Part shown: positions 25,632-34,622 of the stretch, piece by piece | How positions within the stretch are numbered: the first letter of the stretch is position 1 | How the letters are laid out: every line of letters starts with the position of its first letter | From: Planctomycetota bacterium | Lineage (GTDB): Bacteria > Planctomycetota > UBA8742 > UBA2392 | Reading direction: 5' to 3' | Assembly: GCA_016722065.1 (NCBI GenBank) | Contig: JADKGX010000001.1 | Span: 1,798,001-1,862,000 of the forward strand | Length of the DNA: 64,000 bases | The notes under the pieces: model-generated | Told to the model about the DNA's origin: nothing | Database searches by the model: none | What the model saw: the letters and a program-made list of their open reading frames with translations, nothing else | Made by a program: the position numbers and the translations under genes

Positions 25632-26366
25632 ATGGTCGGTCTTGTTCGCAGGTTTGCATTGCTTGCATTGGTGGCGATTGGTGCCTTGGCTGGTTGCGCC
25701 CAGCCTTCGGGCAAGGGCGAGTTGGTCAAGCGCTACGACGAAAACGGCAACCCCTATTGGGTGCGTGAAGACAAGCCCGCCAACGCCCAGGCCAACAACA
25801 CCGGCCCGACCAAAAACGAGCCCGGCAAGCCAGCAGCCAACGGCAACACAACCGACCCCGAGTTCTGCCTGCTGCCGCCCGATGCCAACCCGATTGCTGC
25901 CAGCGGCTTGAAGGTAGGCAGCGCCGCGCCCACCTGGACGCTCAAGGACCTGCGCAGCGACAAGAAGTATTCGCTGGCTGACCTGCACGGCCGCACCGTC
26001 ATGCTGGTGTTCTGGGCTTCATGGTGCCCGGCTTGCCGCTTTGCAGCCGAGGAAAATCTGCGCCCGCTGTACAACAGCAATCTTTCAGTCAAGGAAAGCA
26101 AGCTGGCCATCTTAGGTGTGGGCCTGAACTTCAACGACGACACGGCTGCGGCACAAAAGGCGCTGGCCGAAACCAAGAATTACACATGGCCCCTGTGCTA
26201 TGACGACGGCGGCAAAGTCGCCGAAGCCTATGGCATTGGTGTGACGCCTGCGGTGGTGGTGATTACCCCCGAAGGCAAAGTCGCAACCTTTGGCCTGTAC
26301 CGGCATGACTGGGCGTCACGGCTGGACGCCTACCTGACCCAAAGCTGCGTCGCTGAGGCCAAGTAA
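25632..26366 (+). CDS. TlpA/ResA-like thioredoxin-fold lipoprotein
   Basis: 244 residues from ATG 25632, preceded by CAGGAGA at good spacing. MVGLVRRFALLALVAIGALAGC is a lipoprotein signal with lipobox ALAGC (C22). A low-complexity Asn/Pro/Lys linker follows, then a redoxin domain from ~95: VGSAAPTWTLKDLRSDKKYS, VMLVFWASWCPACRF (active site C132-P-A-C135), YGIGVTPAVVVITPEGKVA with the cis-Pro loop. It is probably tethered to a membrane on the periplasmic side and reduces disulfides, for example in apocytochromes c, of which several are encoded nearby. The kinase-FGE gene starts 6 bases after the stop, so the two form an operon. Confidence 0.87.
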   Translation: MVGLVRRFALLALVAIGALAGCAQPSGKGELVKRYDENGNPYWVREDKPANAQANNTGPTKNEPGKPAANGNTTDPEFCLLPPDANPIAASGLKVGSAAPTWTLKDLRSDKKYSLADLHGRTVMLVFWASWCPACRFAAEENLRPLYNSNLSVKESKLAILGVGLNFNDDTAAAQKALAETKNYTWPLCYDDGGKVAEAYGIGVTPAVVVITPEGKVATFGLYRHDWASRLDAYLTQSCVAEAK

Positions 26367-26372
26367 GGCGCA

Positions 26373-29300
26373 ATGCCCGAACAGGACCCCATCCTTTCCC
26401 GCAATGCCCCGCTGGGGCCGTACACGATTGTCCGCAAGCTGGGGCAAGGCGGCATGGGCGGCGTGTACCTGGGCATGCACAAAGTGCTGCAGGTGAACCA
26501 CGCCATCAAGGTGATTCACCCGCGCCTGGTGACCGACCCCAAGGTGATTGAACGCTTCATGCGCGAGGCCCGCCACGCGGCCAAGCTGAACCACCCCAAC
26601 ATCATTCCGGTGGTCGGCGCCGACACCGTCGACGGCATTCCGTACATCGCCATGCAGTTCGTCAACGGCCAGACGCTGGCCCAGGTAACGGCCAAGCAGT
26701 CACTGGAAGTACATGCAGCGGTGCGCTACGTGCACATGGTGGCCAACGCGCTGGCCTATGCCCACAGCCGCAAGGTGATTCACCGCGATATTAAACCCGC
26801 CAACATCATGGTCGACGAAGAAGACGTCGCCAAGTTGATGGATTTCGGGCTGGTGCGCGACATGAGCCAGGGCCCCGACGCCCAGGCCACCAGCGAGCAA
26901 CTGACCATGGCTGGCCTGATTGTGGGCACGCCGCAGTACATGCCGCCGGAGCAATGGCACGGCGAGGGTCTGGACCACCGCTGCGATGTGTTTTCGCTGG
27001 GTGTAACGCTGTACTACCTGATCTGCGGCAACTTTCCGTACCCGGGCAAGAACACCCAGGAAATCTTTCGCGCCATCATGGGCGGCAACCCGGTGCCGCT
27101 GGCCCAGCGCATGCCCGATGTCAGCCCTGCCCTGGCCGCGATCATTGATAAATCCTGCGAATCCGATGCCGCGGCGCGCTATCAAAGCGCCGGCGAGTTT
27201 GCCCAGGACCTGGAATCCTGGTGGTCGCAGAATCCGGCGCCGCAAGGCAACTCGCAGTTGATTCGCCGCGATGGCACCACGGCCATACCCGCGGGTTCGG
27301 CGTTTTCGTCGCGCAGCGGCCAGACCCGTGGCGGCACCACGCTGGACATTGCCACCCTGAAGTCGCGCAGCGGCAGCGCCCCAAGCCAAAGCGGCCTGGC
27401 CACGCCGGTGGAGGGTGCAGCGGCACCCAGCAACCCGACATTGCTGCAGGCCCCGGCTTCCAACAAGACCATCCTGGTGGCTGCGCTGGTGATTGTGCTG
27501 GTGCTGGCGTCGCTGGGCATTGGCGGCTTTGTGGTGTTTGGCGGCAAGGACCCCGCGCCCAACGCGACCTCCAACACGCCGGTGATTGCCGTGGCTGACC
27601 TGAAGTTTGACGTTGGCGTGGCCACATCCGATGCCGTCGAGAGTAACCCGTTGCGCGTGGCCATGGCCAGCTACAGCGTGCCGGGTACCAGCAATGGCAA
27701 AGTTACCCTCAATGGCAAGCCCTATGATTTCGGCGCGGCGATTTCGCTGGAGCCCGGCCTGAACAAACTCGAACTGGTGGCTACGGGCGATGCTGGCAAG
27801 CGCCAGGGCCGCACGCTGTTTGTGGTGCTGGACACCCAGGTGCCTGAACTGCAGGTGCCCGGCTTTGCGCTGGCCCAGGACGGCCGCCTGCCCCTGGACG
27901 CCGCCAGCTACCGCCTGCAAGGCAAGCTTGTCGATGACGACCCGGGCGCGGGCATCGAGCTGCTGGTCGATGGTGCCCTGCGCGAAATCACGCTGCGCGA
28001 CGGCGCCTTTGACATCAATATTCCGCTGGCCGACAGCCCGATCCAGTTGGAGCTTCGCGCCGCAGACCGCGCCGGAAACCGCGCTGCTGCGCAATCGGTG
28101 TGGTTGATCCCGGACCGCCTGCCGCTCAGCCTCGAGTGGGCCGACGGCGACAGCGTGCGCTGGTTTACCACCCGCGCCGTGACGCTGGACGGCAGCGCCG
28201 GCAAGTCCCAGGGCGTCACCGTGGAAAGCGCGCAGGGCGTGCTGCCGCTGGACAAGAATGGCGGGTTCACCCTCAAGCTCGATCTCGCGCCGGGCCGCCA
28301 TGTGGTCAAGCTGGATGCCAAAGACTGGCTGGGCCGCAAGTCCAGCCTGACCCGTACCGTAGTGGTAGACCTGCAGGCGCCCGAGTTTGTGGAACTGGAA
28401 CCAACTGATGCCAGCGTGCTGCGGCTTGAAACCCTGCCCGCCAAAGTTGCCGTGCGCGGAAAACTGGACGGGCCGGAAGCCGTGTTGACGATCAATGGCT
28501 TCAGCGTGCCCGTGGGCAGCGACGGCAGCTTTGCCTGGGAAACCAGTGTCGACAAGTTTGGCGACTTCAACCTGGTGCTGGCAGCCAAGGACCCGGCCGG
28601 CCGCACGACCGAGCGCAAACTTTCGCTGGTGATCAAGGCGATTCGCTTTCAGTTGATTGGCAAGAACGCCCAGGGCTTTGCCGAATACAAGCGCCTCTCC
28701 GACGGCATGACGATGGTGCTGGTGCCTGCGGGCAAGTTTGACCAGGGCGTGGCCGACAAACTGGGCGATGCCCCGCGCCGCAACGTGGCCATGACGGCGT
28801 TTCTGATAGGAAAGTACGAAGTCACCAAAGAACAGTTCTGCCGCTTTCTCAACGAGCGCAAGATCACCCCGGCCGATGTCACGGCACGCAAACTGGTTGG
28901 CAAGGACCTCAATGGCGGCATGTATGACCTGATGTACGTGGCAGGAACCTGGTCGCCTGCCGCTGGCAGCGAACGCCAGGCCGCAACCGGCGTGACCTGG
29001 ATGGGTGCGCGCGAATATTCGCAATGGGCCGACCCGGAAGGCGACCTGCCCAGCGAGGCACAGTGGGAATACGCCGCGCGCGGCAGCGACGGCAGGGCCT
29101 ATCCCTGGGGCAACGACCCGCCCAACCCCGGGCGCGGGCATTACCTGGACGGCGGCCTGGAAGCAGAGGCCCAGGTGGTGGATATCTGCAAGAACGGTGC
29201 GTCGCCCTTTGGCGTGCAGAACCTGGCCGGCAACGTTGAGGAATGGTGCCTGGATTGGTACGACGCCGGGGCCTACACCCGCGCAGGCAGCGACCCCAAG

Positions 29301-29501
29301 GTGGTGGATAAACCCAGCGGGGGTGACCGGCGCGTGGTACGCGGCGGCAGCTTCAAGTCGCCCGTCAAGGCCGACGTGCAGCCCGCCGGTGAGGACGCCC
29401 CCTGCGACCTGCGGGCCTTCTTTCGCGGTCGGCGCCTGCCCGACACGGCATCGGCTGATCGCGGTTTTCGCGTGGCCAGCACCGCAAACCCCGAAGCCTG
29501 A
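26373..29501 (+). CDS. Ser/Thr protein kinase with Ig-like repeats and C-terminal formylglycine-generating-enzyme-like domain
   Basis: 1042 residues. Kinase domain ~14-285: GQGGMGGVYLG, HAIKVI (catalytic Lys), VIHRDIKPANIMV, MDFGL, GTPQYMPPEQ. A Ser/Gly-rich linker leads to a TM segment ~363-391 (ILVAALVIVLVLASLGIGGFVV). Outside the membrane lie several Ig-like/cadherin-like modules (LDAASYRLQGKLVDDDPGAGI; LPAKVAVRGKLDGPEAVLTI). Residues ~772-1040 are an FGE-sulfatase/SUMF1-like domain: MVLVPAGKFDQG, YEVTKEQFCRFLNE, LPSEAQWEYAARG, GNVEEWCLDWYD, RVVRGGSF. In kinases this domain is generally thought to bind a ligand rather than make formylglycine, so the protein is probably a transmembrane receptor kinase. 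The preceding gene encodes a redox lipoprotein; a link between the two is conjectural. Confidence 0.93.
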   Translation: MPEQDPILSRNAPLGPYTIVRKLGQGGMGGVYLGMHKVLQVNHAIKVIHPRLVTDPKVIERFMREARHAAKLNHPNIIPVVGADTVDGIPYIAMQFVNGQTLAQVTAKQSLEVHAAVRYVHMVANALAYAHSRKVIHRDIKPANIMVDEEDVAKLMDFGLVRDMSQGPDAQATSEQLTMAGLIVGTPQYMPPEQWHGEGLDHRCDVFSLGVTLYYLICGNFPYPGKNTQEIFRAIMGGNPVPLAQRMPDVSPALAAIIDKSCESDAAARYQSAGEFAQDLESWWSQNPAPQGNSQLIRRDGTTAIPAGSAFSSRSGQTRGGTTLDIATLKSRSGSAPSQSGLATPVEGAAAPSNPTLLQAPASNKTILVAALVIVLVLASLGIGGFVVFGGKDPAPNATSNTPVIAVADLKFDVGVATSDAVESNPLRVAMASYSVPGTSNGKVTLNGKPYDFGAAISLEPGLNKLELVATGDAGKRQGRTLFVVLDTQVPELQVPGFALAQDGRLPLDAASYRLQGKLVDDDPGAGIELLVDGALREITLRDGAFDINIPLADSPIQLELRAADRAGNRAAAQSVWLIPDRLPLSLEWADGDSVRWFTTRAVTLDGSAGKSQGVTVESAQGVLPLDKNGGFTLKLDLAPGRHVVKLDAKDWLGRKSSLTRTVVVDLQAPEFVELEPTDASVLRLETLPAKVAVRGKLDGPEAVLTINGFSVPVGSDGSFAWETSVDKFGDFNLVLAAKDPAGRTTERKLSLVIKAIRFQLIGKNAQGFAEYKRLSDGMTMVLVPAGKFDQGVADKLGDAPRRNVAMTAFLIGKYEVTKEQFCRFLNERKITPADVTARKLVGKDLNGGMYDLMYVAGTWSPAAGSERQAATGVTWMGAREYSQWADPEGDLPSEAQWEYAARGSDGRAYPWGNDPPNPGRGHYLDGGLEAEAQVVDICKNGASPFGVQNLAGNVEEWCLDWYDAGAYTRAGSDPKVVDKPSGGDRRVVRGGSFKSPVKADVQPAGEDAPCDLRAFFRGRRLPDTASADRGFRVASTANPEA

Positions 29502-29519
29502 CAGCTCCTGAATTGGCCT

Positions 29520-29541
29520 GGCCCGACAATCCTGTCGGGCC
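29520..29541. terminator. Palindromic hairpin between convergent genes (GACAATCCTGTC-type element)
   Basis: GGCCCGACA pairs perfectly with TGTCGGGCC around ATCC. It lies in the 61-base gap between two convergent stops and may act as a bidirectional terminator. Two related palindromes occur at 63402-63447. Confidence 0.6.
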
Positions 29542-29562
29542 TGGCAAACAAATCCGCCAACC

Positions 29563-31851
29563 CTATTTGCTCAAGGTCGCGTACTCGGGAATCTCGCTCA
29601 GGTTGATTCCGGCTACGTTGGCGGCTTCCTTGACGGCACCGGTGAACACGGTGTCTTCCTGCAGGTCAGATTTCGGAATCTGCCCGGCCAGGCGCTTGCG
29701 CAACTCGCCGCGAACCAGCCAGCGCAGTTCCTCTTTATCCGTGTGCAGGTTCAGCTTGGTGTACAGGTCGTCCAAGCCCGGGTAGGCATCCGTCTTGCGG
29801 CCATCTGCACGGGCCAGTTCCTTTTGCTTGTCCAGGTCCAGGGCCTTGGTCAAGCCATCCATGAAGGCGGCAAATGCCGGGTCCTCCTGGGCGCGCTCCA
29901 GCTCATCGTAAATCCAGCCCTCGCTTTGGCGGGGCGTAAGCACGACATCGGGCGTCACGCCACGGTCGTAATAAGGCATCTGGCTGACCGGGCTGAAGTA
30001 GCGCGCCACCGTAAGCAGCAAAGCCGCCTGTTTGCCGTCTTCAATCAACTCCGAGGCCCGCAGCGGAATCAACGACTGCACAATCGAGCGACCAAAGGTC
30101 TGCTGGCCTGCCACGCGGGCGCGTTTGTGTTCCTGCAATGCACCGGCCAGCACTTCGGCGGCGTCGCAGGTGCCGCCGTTGACCAGCACCACCAGCGGCA
30201 GCTTGGTGTCGCCTTCGGTGGCCGTTTTGTGTTCCGTGCGCGGCGCAAGTTCTTCGCTGCGTCCCATGCTGTAGGTAACCAGCGTGTCCTTGGGCAAAAA
30301 CAGGGCGGCGATCAGTGTGGCGGCTTCCACACTGCCGGAGGCCGCGTTGCGAAGGTCCAGAATCAGCGCCTTGGCGCCCGTTTTTTGCAGGTCAGCCAGG
30401 GCCTCCTTGACGCGCGCGGCCGAAGCCGCACCCAGTTCCGCGACGTGAATCATGCCGATGCTTCCGGGCAGCATTTCGCTGGCCACGGGCTCGATCTTGA
30501 CTTCAGTGTGGGTCAGGTGCACCCAGCGGGCCAGCAGCCAGCCATCGCGCATGATCTGCAGGCCCAGGGTGGTGCCCTTGGCGCCCTGCAACTGCGTCAG
30601 TTCGTCGTCCAGCGGCAGGGTCTGAAAGGGCTTTTCCTCTTCGGGAAGTTCCAGCTTGTTGCTGCGCAGGTCATGCACCTTCTTTTCATCGGCCCCGCGC
30701 ACCACGCGATAAATGCGGTCGCCGGGCTGAATGCCTGCAAGTGCCGCGGGGCTGCCGGGAACCACACTCAGCACCCGTGTCAGGCGCACCTGGCGCTTGG
30801 CCGTCAACTTGGCGCTGCCCAGCATCAGGCCCAGCGTGGGCACGGCAAAGCGTGAAAGTTCACCCGCGTCGCGAAGCTGGCCGTCTTCCAGCAGGCAGGT
30901 GTAGGGGTCCAGACCCTCCAGCATGCCGTTGGCTGCGGCGTACAGCAGTTTGCGGCCCGCGACGATGTCGGGGTAGATGTAGCGTTCCTTGATCATCTTC
31001 TCGACACTGTCCAGCAGCCGCGTATCAATCTTTTCAACCTTGGGCTGGCCCGGCAGCTTGCTTTCAATGGCAGCTTCCAGCCGACGGATCGCCTTTTCGT
31101 AGTCCAGTGCCCGACGCGCGGTGCGGCCGCGCAGGGTGGGTTCTTCGGCCAGTTGTTCCAGAATCGGCTTGGCTTCGGCCGTCAACTGGTTGATTTCGCC
31201 CAGCGCAAGCGCCGCACTGATGCGAAAGCTTTCGTTCTCACTGGCCAGCAGGTCGCGCAGCACCTTGGTGGCGGCCACGTCTTTGGCGCTGCGCCACAGG
31301 GCCACGGCCAGCTGCACCTTCACGGCCGGGTCGAATACCTTTTCGTTCAGCGACTTGCGCAGCGCTGCTTCGTGGCGGGTGCTGGCCACGGCACCCAGCA
31401 CTTCGGCGGCCGCCACGCGGGTTTCCATGGCGCCGGTGCCTTCCACAATCGCCAGCAGCCCGGCAACGCCGGGGTCCCAGCCTTCGACGGTCCACAGGGC
31501 GCGCAGGCCGGCAATGCGGGGCAGTTCCGGCAGCTTGCCTACCGCGGCCTCAAGTTCCGGCCGGATATCCTTGCCCAGGTCTTCAATCGATTCGGCAATC
31601 TTGAAGGCTTCATTCAGGGTGGCGGCTTTATCCAGCTTGGCCAGCAAGTCGTTCAGTTGCTGAACCAACTCGTCGTGGGTGGCTTTGCGTGCGGCCTCGC
31701 CCATGCCGGCATTATCGGCCTGCACGAAGGCGTTTTCATGAAGCGGGCGGGCAGTTTCAGGTGCAACTGCCGCGGCTGCGGGCTCGGATTGGTTGGAACA
31801 GGCAGCCGCCAGCATCAGGCACAGGGCGGCAAGAACAAAGTACGGCTTCAT
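29563..31851 (-). CDS. S41-family (CtpA-like) lipoprotein with HEAT-like repeats and PDZ domain; catalytic Ser/Lys missing
   Basis: 762 residues from ATG 31851, preceded by GGAG at good spacing. MKPYFVLAALCLMLAAAC is a lipoprotein signal (C18). Residues ~40-300 are helical HEAT-like repeats (TRVAAAEVLGAVASTRHEAA). A PDZ domain follows (VLSVVPGSPAALAGIQPGDRIYRV), then an S41 protease fold (GSIGMIHVAELG, ALILDLRNAASGSVEAA). The nucleophile motif, normally GxASASE, reads GTCDAAE, with Asp563 where Ser is expected; the general-base motif TFGKGxxQ reads TFGRSIVQ, with Arg588 for Lys. The 25-residue spacing of the two sites matches known C-terminal processing proteases, so the alignment is firm. 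The protein is therefore probably a periplasmic binding or scaffolding pseudoprotease. Confidence 0.85.
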   Translation of the reverse strand: MKPYFVLAALCLMLAAACSNQSEPAAAAVAPETARPLHENAFVQADNAGMGEAARKATHDELVQQLNDLLAKLDKAATLNEAFKIAESIEDLGKDIRPELEAAVGKLPELPRIAGLRALWTVEGWDPGVAGLLAIVEGTGAMETRVAAAEVLGAVASTRHEAALRKSLNEKVFDPAVKVQLAVALWRSAKDVAATKVLRDLLASENESFRISAALALGEINQLTAEAKPILEQLAEEPTLRGRTARRALDYEKAIRRLEAAIESKLPGQPKVEKIDTRLLDSVEKMIKERYIYPDIVAGRKLLYAAANGMLEGLDPYTCLLEDGQLRDAGELSRFAVPTLGLMLGSAKLTAKRQVRLTRVLSVVPGSPAALAGIQPGDRIYRVVRGADEKKVHDLRSNKLELPEEEKPFQTLPLDDELTQLQGAKGTTLGLQIMRDGWLLARWVHLTHTEVKIEPVASEMLPGSIGMIHVAELGAASAARVKEALADLQKTGAKALILDLRNAASGSVEAATLIAALFLPKDTLVTYSMGRSEELAPRTEHKTATEGDTKLPLVVLVNGGTCDAAEVLAGALQEHKRARVAGQQTFGRSIVQSLIPLRASELIEDGKQAALLLTVARYFSPVSQMPYYDRGVTPDVVLTPRQSEGWIYDELERAQEDPAFAAFMDGLTKALDLDKQKELARADGRKTDAYPGLDDLYTKLNLHTDKEELRWLVRGELRKRLAGQIPKSDLQEDTVFTGAVKEAANVAGINLSEIPEYATLSK

Positions 31852-32025
31852 CAAGCACTCCGGGACAGACAAGCAACGCCATCCTTATACGGGGGATTGA
31901 GTTGTTGCGGACGGGGGTTTTCTCTGGAATCTGGAGCCCGCTACGGGATTGTTATGGATACTGTTCCGGGTTCAGCCTGCCGCATCAACGGCAGGCAACG
32001 AGACTTGGAGCCCTGGAGTCGAAAC

Positions 32026-34308
32026 GTGCCGTCAACCCTGGACATCCGCGTAGAAGGCATGACCTGCGCCCACTGCGCACGCAGTGTTGAAAAGACCCTG
32101 ACGGAACTACCCGGCATTTCGGCCGCCAGCGCGGACTTCGCCAGTGGCAACGTGCGCCTCACATTGGGCGAAAACGCTCCAGGCTTTGAAGTAATGCAAC
32201 CCAAAGTGGCCAAGGCCGGATACCGCCTGCTGCCCGCCGAAGAAGCCGCCAACACCGATGCTGCCGATTCCGCCAACGCTGCGGCCCGCAACCACCTGTG
32301 GATGCTGCTGCTGGGCGTACTGTTCACGGCCCCGGTGCTGGCCTTTGACTGGCTGCACCTGCACGGCCCGGTGTTTGACTGGCTGGCCGTGGCACTGGCC
32401 ACCACTTTGCAGGCCACCGTAGGGCTGGTCTTTTACAAGGGCGCAATTGCCAACATTCGTTCGCGCATGCTGGGCATGGATGTGCTGGTCAGCATCGGCA
32501 TGGCCTCTGGCCTGATCTATGGCGTGCTGCTGGTGGTGTTTGACTGGCCGCTGCCCCAGGGCCTGACACGCCACGTGTTCTTTGAGGCCGCCACGCTGCT
32601 GGTGGTGTTTCTGCGGCTGGGCAAGTTTGTAGAGGCCAAGGCCCGCGGCAATGCGCTAAGCGCCCTGCGCAGCCTGCTGAAGCTTTCGCCAGAAACCGCA
32701 CGGGTAAAGCGGGCCGGGCCTGACAACTCGGTCGGGCTGGTCGAGATACCCGCCAACGAGGTGCAGCTGGGGGAGACCTGCCTGGTTGCCCCCGGCGGAC
32801 GTGTGCCCGTAGACGGCGAGATTACATCAGGCGCCGGCGACATGGACGAATCGATGCTGACGGGCGAAAGCGTGCCCGTGGCCCGCAAGCAGGGCGACAC
32901 CGTGCGCGCGGGCACCATCAGCACCAACGGCGCCCTGGAAGTTCGCGCAACCGCCATCGGCAGCGGCACAGCCATTGCCCACATTGTGCGCATGGTTGAA
33001 GAAGCCCAGCGCACCAAAGCCCCGATCCAGCGCCTGGCCGACCGCATCAGCAACTGGTTCGTACCGATCGTGGTGCTTACCGCCCTTGGCGCAGGCATAG
33101 GCTGGGGTCTTTCCGGCGCCGGTGCCGCCCGCGCGATTACCCACGCCATTGCCGTGCTGGTGATTGCCTGCCCCTGCGCGCTGGGCATTGCCGTGCCCGC
33201 TGCCGTCATGATTGGCAGCGGCGCGGCCCTGCGGCGCGGCGTGCTGGTGAAAAACGGCGCGGCACTGGAACGCATTGCCAAGGCCACGATTTTCGCCTTC
33301 GACAAAACCGGCACGCTGACCCAGGGCAAGCCACAGGTAGCACAGGTGATGCTGGCCGAAGCAGCAACCCAGGCACAAGTGGACGCCGCCCTGGCGGTGG
33401 TAGGCCAGGCCTCGCGCCACCCGTTTGCAAGGGCGGTGGCGGAAAGGCCGGTCAAGGGTCGAGGGTCGAAGGTCGAGGGTAACGACGGCGAGCAAGAGGG
33501 CAGTAACCCTCAACCCTCGACTCTTAACTCTCAACCGGCCGTTCGGGGTTTTGAATCCCCAGGCAAAGGCCTTGTCGCCATTGCCGGCGAGCGCACGATT
33601 TTGTTTGGCAACGCGGCCTTGATGGCTGAACAGGATGCGCAAGTTCCGGCGCAACTGGCGGCCCAGGCCCAGGTGGCGCGCGATGCCGGCCATAGTGTCA
33701 GCTTTCTGGCCGAACAAGGCCGCCTGCTGGGTGCCGTGGCGTTTACCGACGCACTGCGCCCCGAGGCCGCCGAAGTGCTGGCAGACCTGCGTGCCAGGGG
33801 CATGCGGCTGGTGTTGCTAAGTGGCGATCATCAACAGGCCGCCGCACGCGTGGCCGCCACGCTTGGCATCACGGAAGTTCACGCAGGGATTTCGCCCGCC
33901 GAAAAGCTGGCCCGGATTGATGAGCTGAAGCAACACGGTGTCACGGCCATGGTTGGCGACGGCATCAACGACGCGCCTGCGCTGGCGCGTGCGGACATTG
34001 GCGTGGCGATTGGCGGCGGCAGCGACGTGGCCAAAGAAACCGGCGACCTGGTGCTGATGAACGGCAGCCTGCGCGACCTGCCGCTGGCCATGGATCTGGG
34101 CCGCCGCAGCATGCGCGCGATAAGGCAGAACTTGTTTTTCAGCCTGGTCTATAACGCCGTGGGCATCCCCCTGGCCGCTGGCGCGCTGGTGTTTGCGGGG
34201 GTGTTTCTGCCGCCCAGCTTTGCGGCACTCAGCATGGTGTTCAGCGATTTGAGCGTAGCCCTGAACAGCGCAAGACTCGCCCACGAACTGCGCAAGGCCG
34301 GCCGCTAA
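32026..34308 (+). CDS. copA: Copper-type (P1B) heavy-metal-translocating ATPase
   Basis: 760 residues from GTG 32026, with GGAG eight bases upstream; in-frame codons further upstream lack a ribosome site. The protein pumps Cu(I), or a similar soft metal, out of the cytosol. N-terminal HMA domain with GMTCAHC (C14, C17); TM segments; actuator motif TGESVPV; ion channel CPC (C382-P-C384) in VIACPCALGIA; phosphorylated Asp426 in DKTGTLTQG; nucleotide-domain HP in SRHPFA; GDGINDAPAL. Between the HP motif and GFESPGKGL there is a ~30-residue insertion (codons ~475-505) encoded by an inverted heptamer-repeat element, which the family lacks. Length and motifs are otherwise normal, so function is probably kept. 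It is transcribed divergently from the S41-like gene. Confidence 0.92.
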   Translation: MPSTLDIRVEGMTCAHCARSVEKTLTELPGISAASADFASGNVRLTLGENAPGFEVMQPKVAKAGYRLLPAEEAANTDAADSANAAARNHLWMLLLGVLFTAPVLAFDWLHLHGPVFDWLAVALATTLQATVGLVFYKGAIANIRSRMLGMDVLVSIGMASGLIYGVLLVVFDWPLPQGLTRHVFFEAATLLVVFLRLGKFVEAKARGNALSALRSLLKLSPETARVKRAGPDNSVGLVEIPANEVQLGETCLVAPGGRVPVDGEITSGAGDMDESMLTGESVPVARKQGDTVRAGTISTNGALEVRATAIGSGTAIAHIVRMVEEAQRTKAPIQRLADRISNWFVPIVVLTALGAGIGWGLSGAGAARAITHAIAVLVIACPCALGIAVPAAVMIGSGAALRRGVLVKNGAALERIAKATIFAFDKTGTLTQGKPQVAQVMLAEAATQAQVDAALAVVGQASRHPFARAVAERPVKGRGSKVEGNDGEQEGSNPQPSTLNSQPAVRGFESPGKGLVAIAGERTILFGNAALMAEQDAQVPAQLAAQAQVARDAGHSVSFLAEQGRLLGAVAFTDALRPEAAEVLADLRARGMRLVLLSGDHQQAAARVAATLGITEVHAGISPAEKLARIDELKQHGVTAMVGDGINDAPALARADIGVAIGGGSDVAKETGDLVLMNGSLRDLPLAMDLGRRSMRAIRQNLFFSLVYNAVGIPLAAGALVFAGVFLPPSFAALSMVFSDLSVALNSARLAHELRKAGR
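33447..33540. repeat. Inverted heptamer-repeat element inserted in frame within copA
   Basis: The left arm has units GGTCAAG, GGTCGAG, GGTCGAA, GGTCGAG (33450-33477). The right arm has AACCCTC, AACCCTC, GACTCTT, AACTCTC (33505-33532), the reverse-complement pattern. GGCCGGT (33447) and ACCGGCC (33534) close the structure, so the element can form a long imperfect hairpin. Confidence 0.8.
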
Positions 34309-34313
34309 GAACA

Positions 34314-34341
34314 GTGGCACAGGCACTCCTGCCTGTGCATG
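34314..34341. repeat. 28-base hairpin repeat, copy 1
   Basis: GCACAGGCA and TGCCTGTGC form a perfect 9-bp stem around CTCC. Copy 2 at 34468-34495 differs by one loop base. Confidence 0.8.
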
Positions 34342-34346
34342 AACAA

Positions 34347-34367
34347 GAGCCCGAAGCGCAAGCGAGG
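34347..34367. repeat. Planctomycete-type extragenic element (GCCCGAAGCGCAAGCGAGG core)
   Basis: From general knowledge I associate this phrase, read SPKRKRG in one frame, with intergenic repeats of planctomycete genomes. Only one copy is visible here. Confidence 0.5.
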
Positions 34368-34467
34368 CAGTTGTGTTCAGCCGCGCGAAGGTTGCACCGG
34401 CGCTCCGCGCCGAGACCCCAAACAGCAACCGCCAATCGATAAGTTCCAGACAACAACCCCGCACCCG

Positions 34468-34495
34468 GTGGCACAGGCACTCATGCCTGTGCATG
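34468..34495. repeat. 28-base hairpin repeat, copy 2
   Basis: Same 9-bp stem as copy 1 with loop CTCA; 27 of 28 bases identical to 34314-34341. Confidence 0.8.
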
Positions 34496-34622
34496 CAACC
34501 CCTGCGTTGCCGCTGCAACGGCGCGCGGCACCTGCGGCCGGATTGGGGCAGAGATGCGACTTTCTGATTCGTATCATGTGTAGTCCCTGGACCTTGACCC
34601 TTGTTCTAGGTGGGAGGCACAC

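Larger units (their letters stand above)
34309..34622. other. Gene-free stretch rich in planctomycete-type intergenic repeats
   Basis: 314 bases between copA and the FG-GAP gene. It holds two copies of a 28-base hairpin repeat (34314, 34468), one GCCCGAAGCGCAAGCGAGG element (34349) and other unplaced sequence. Reading frames across it have compositions expected from the repeats, not from genes. Confidence 0.6.
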
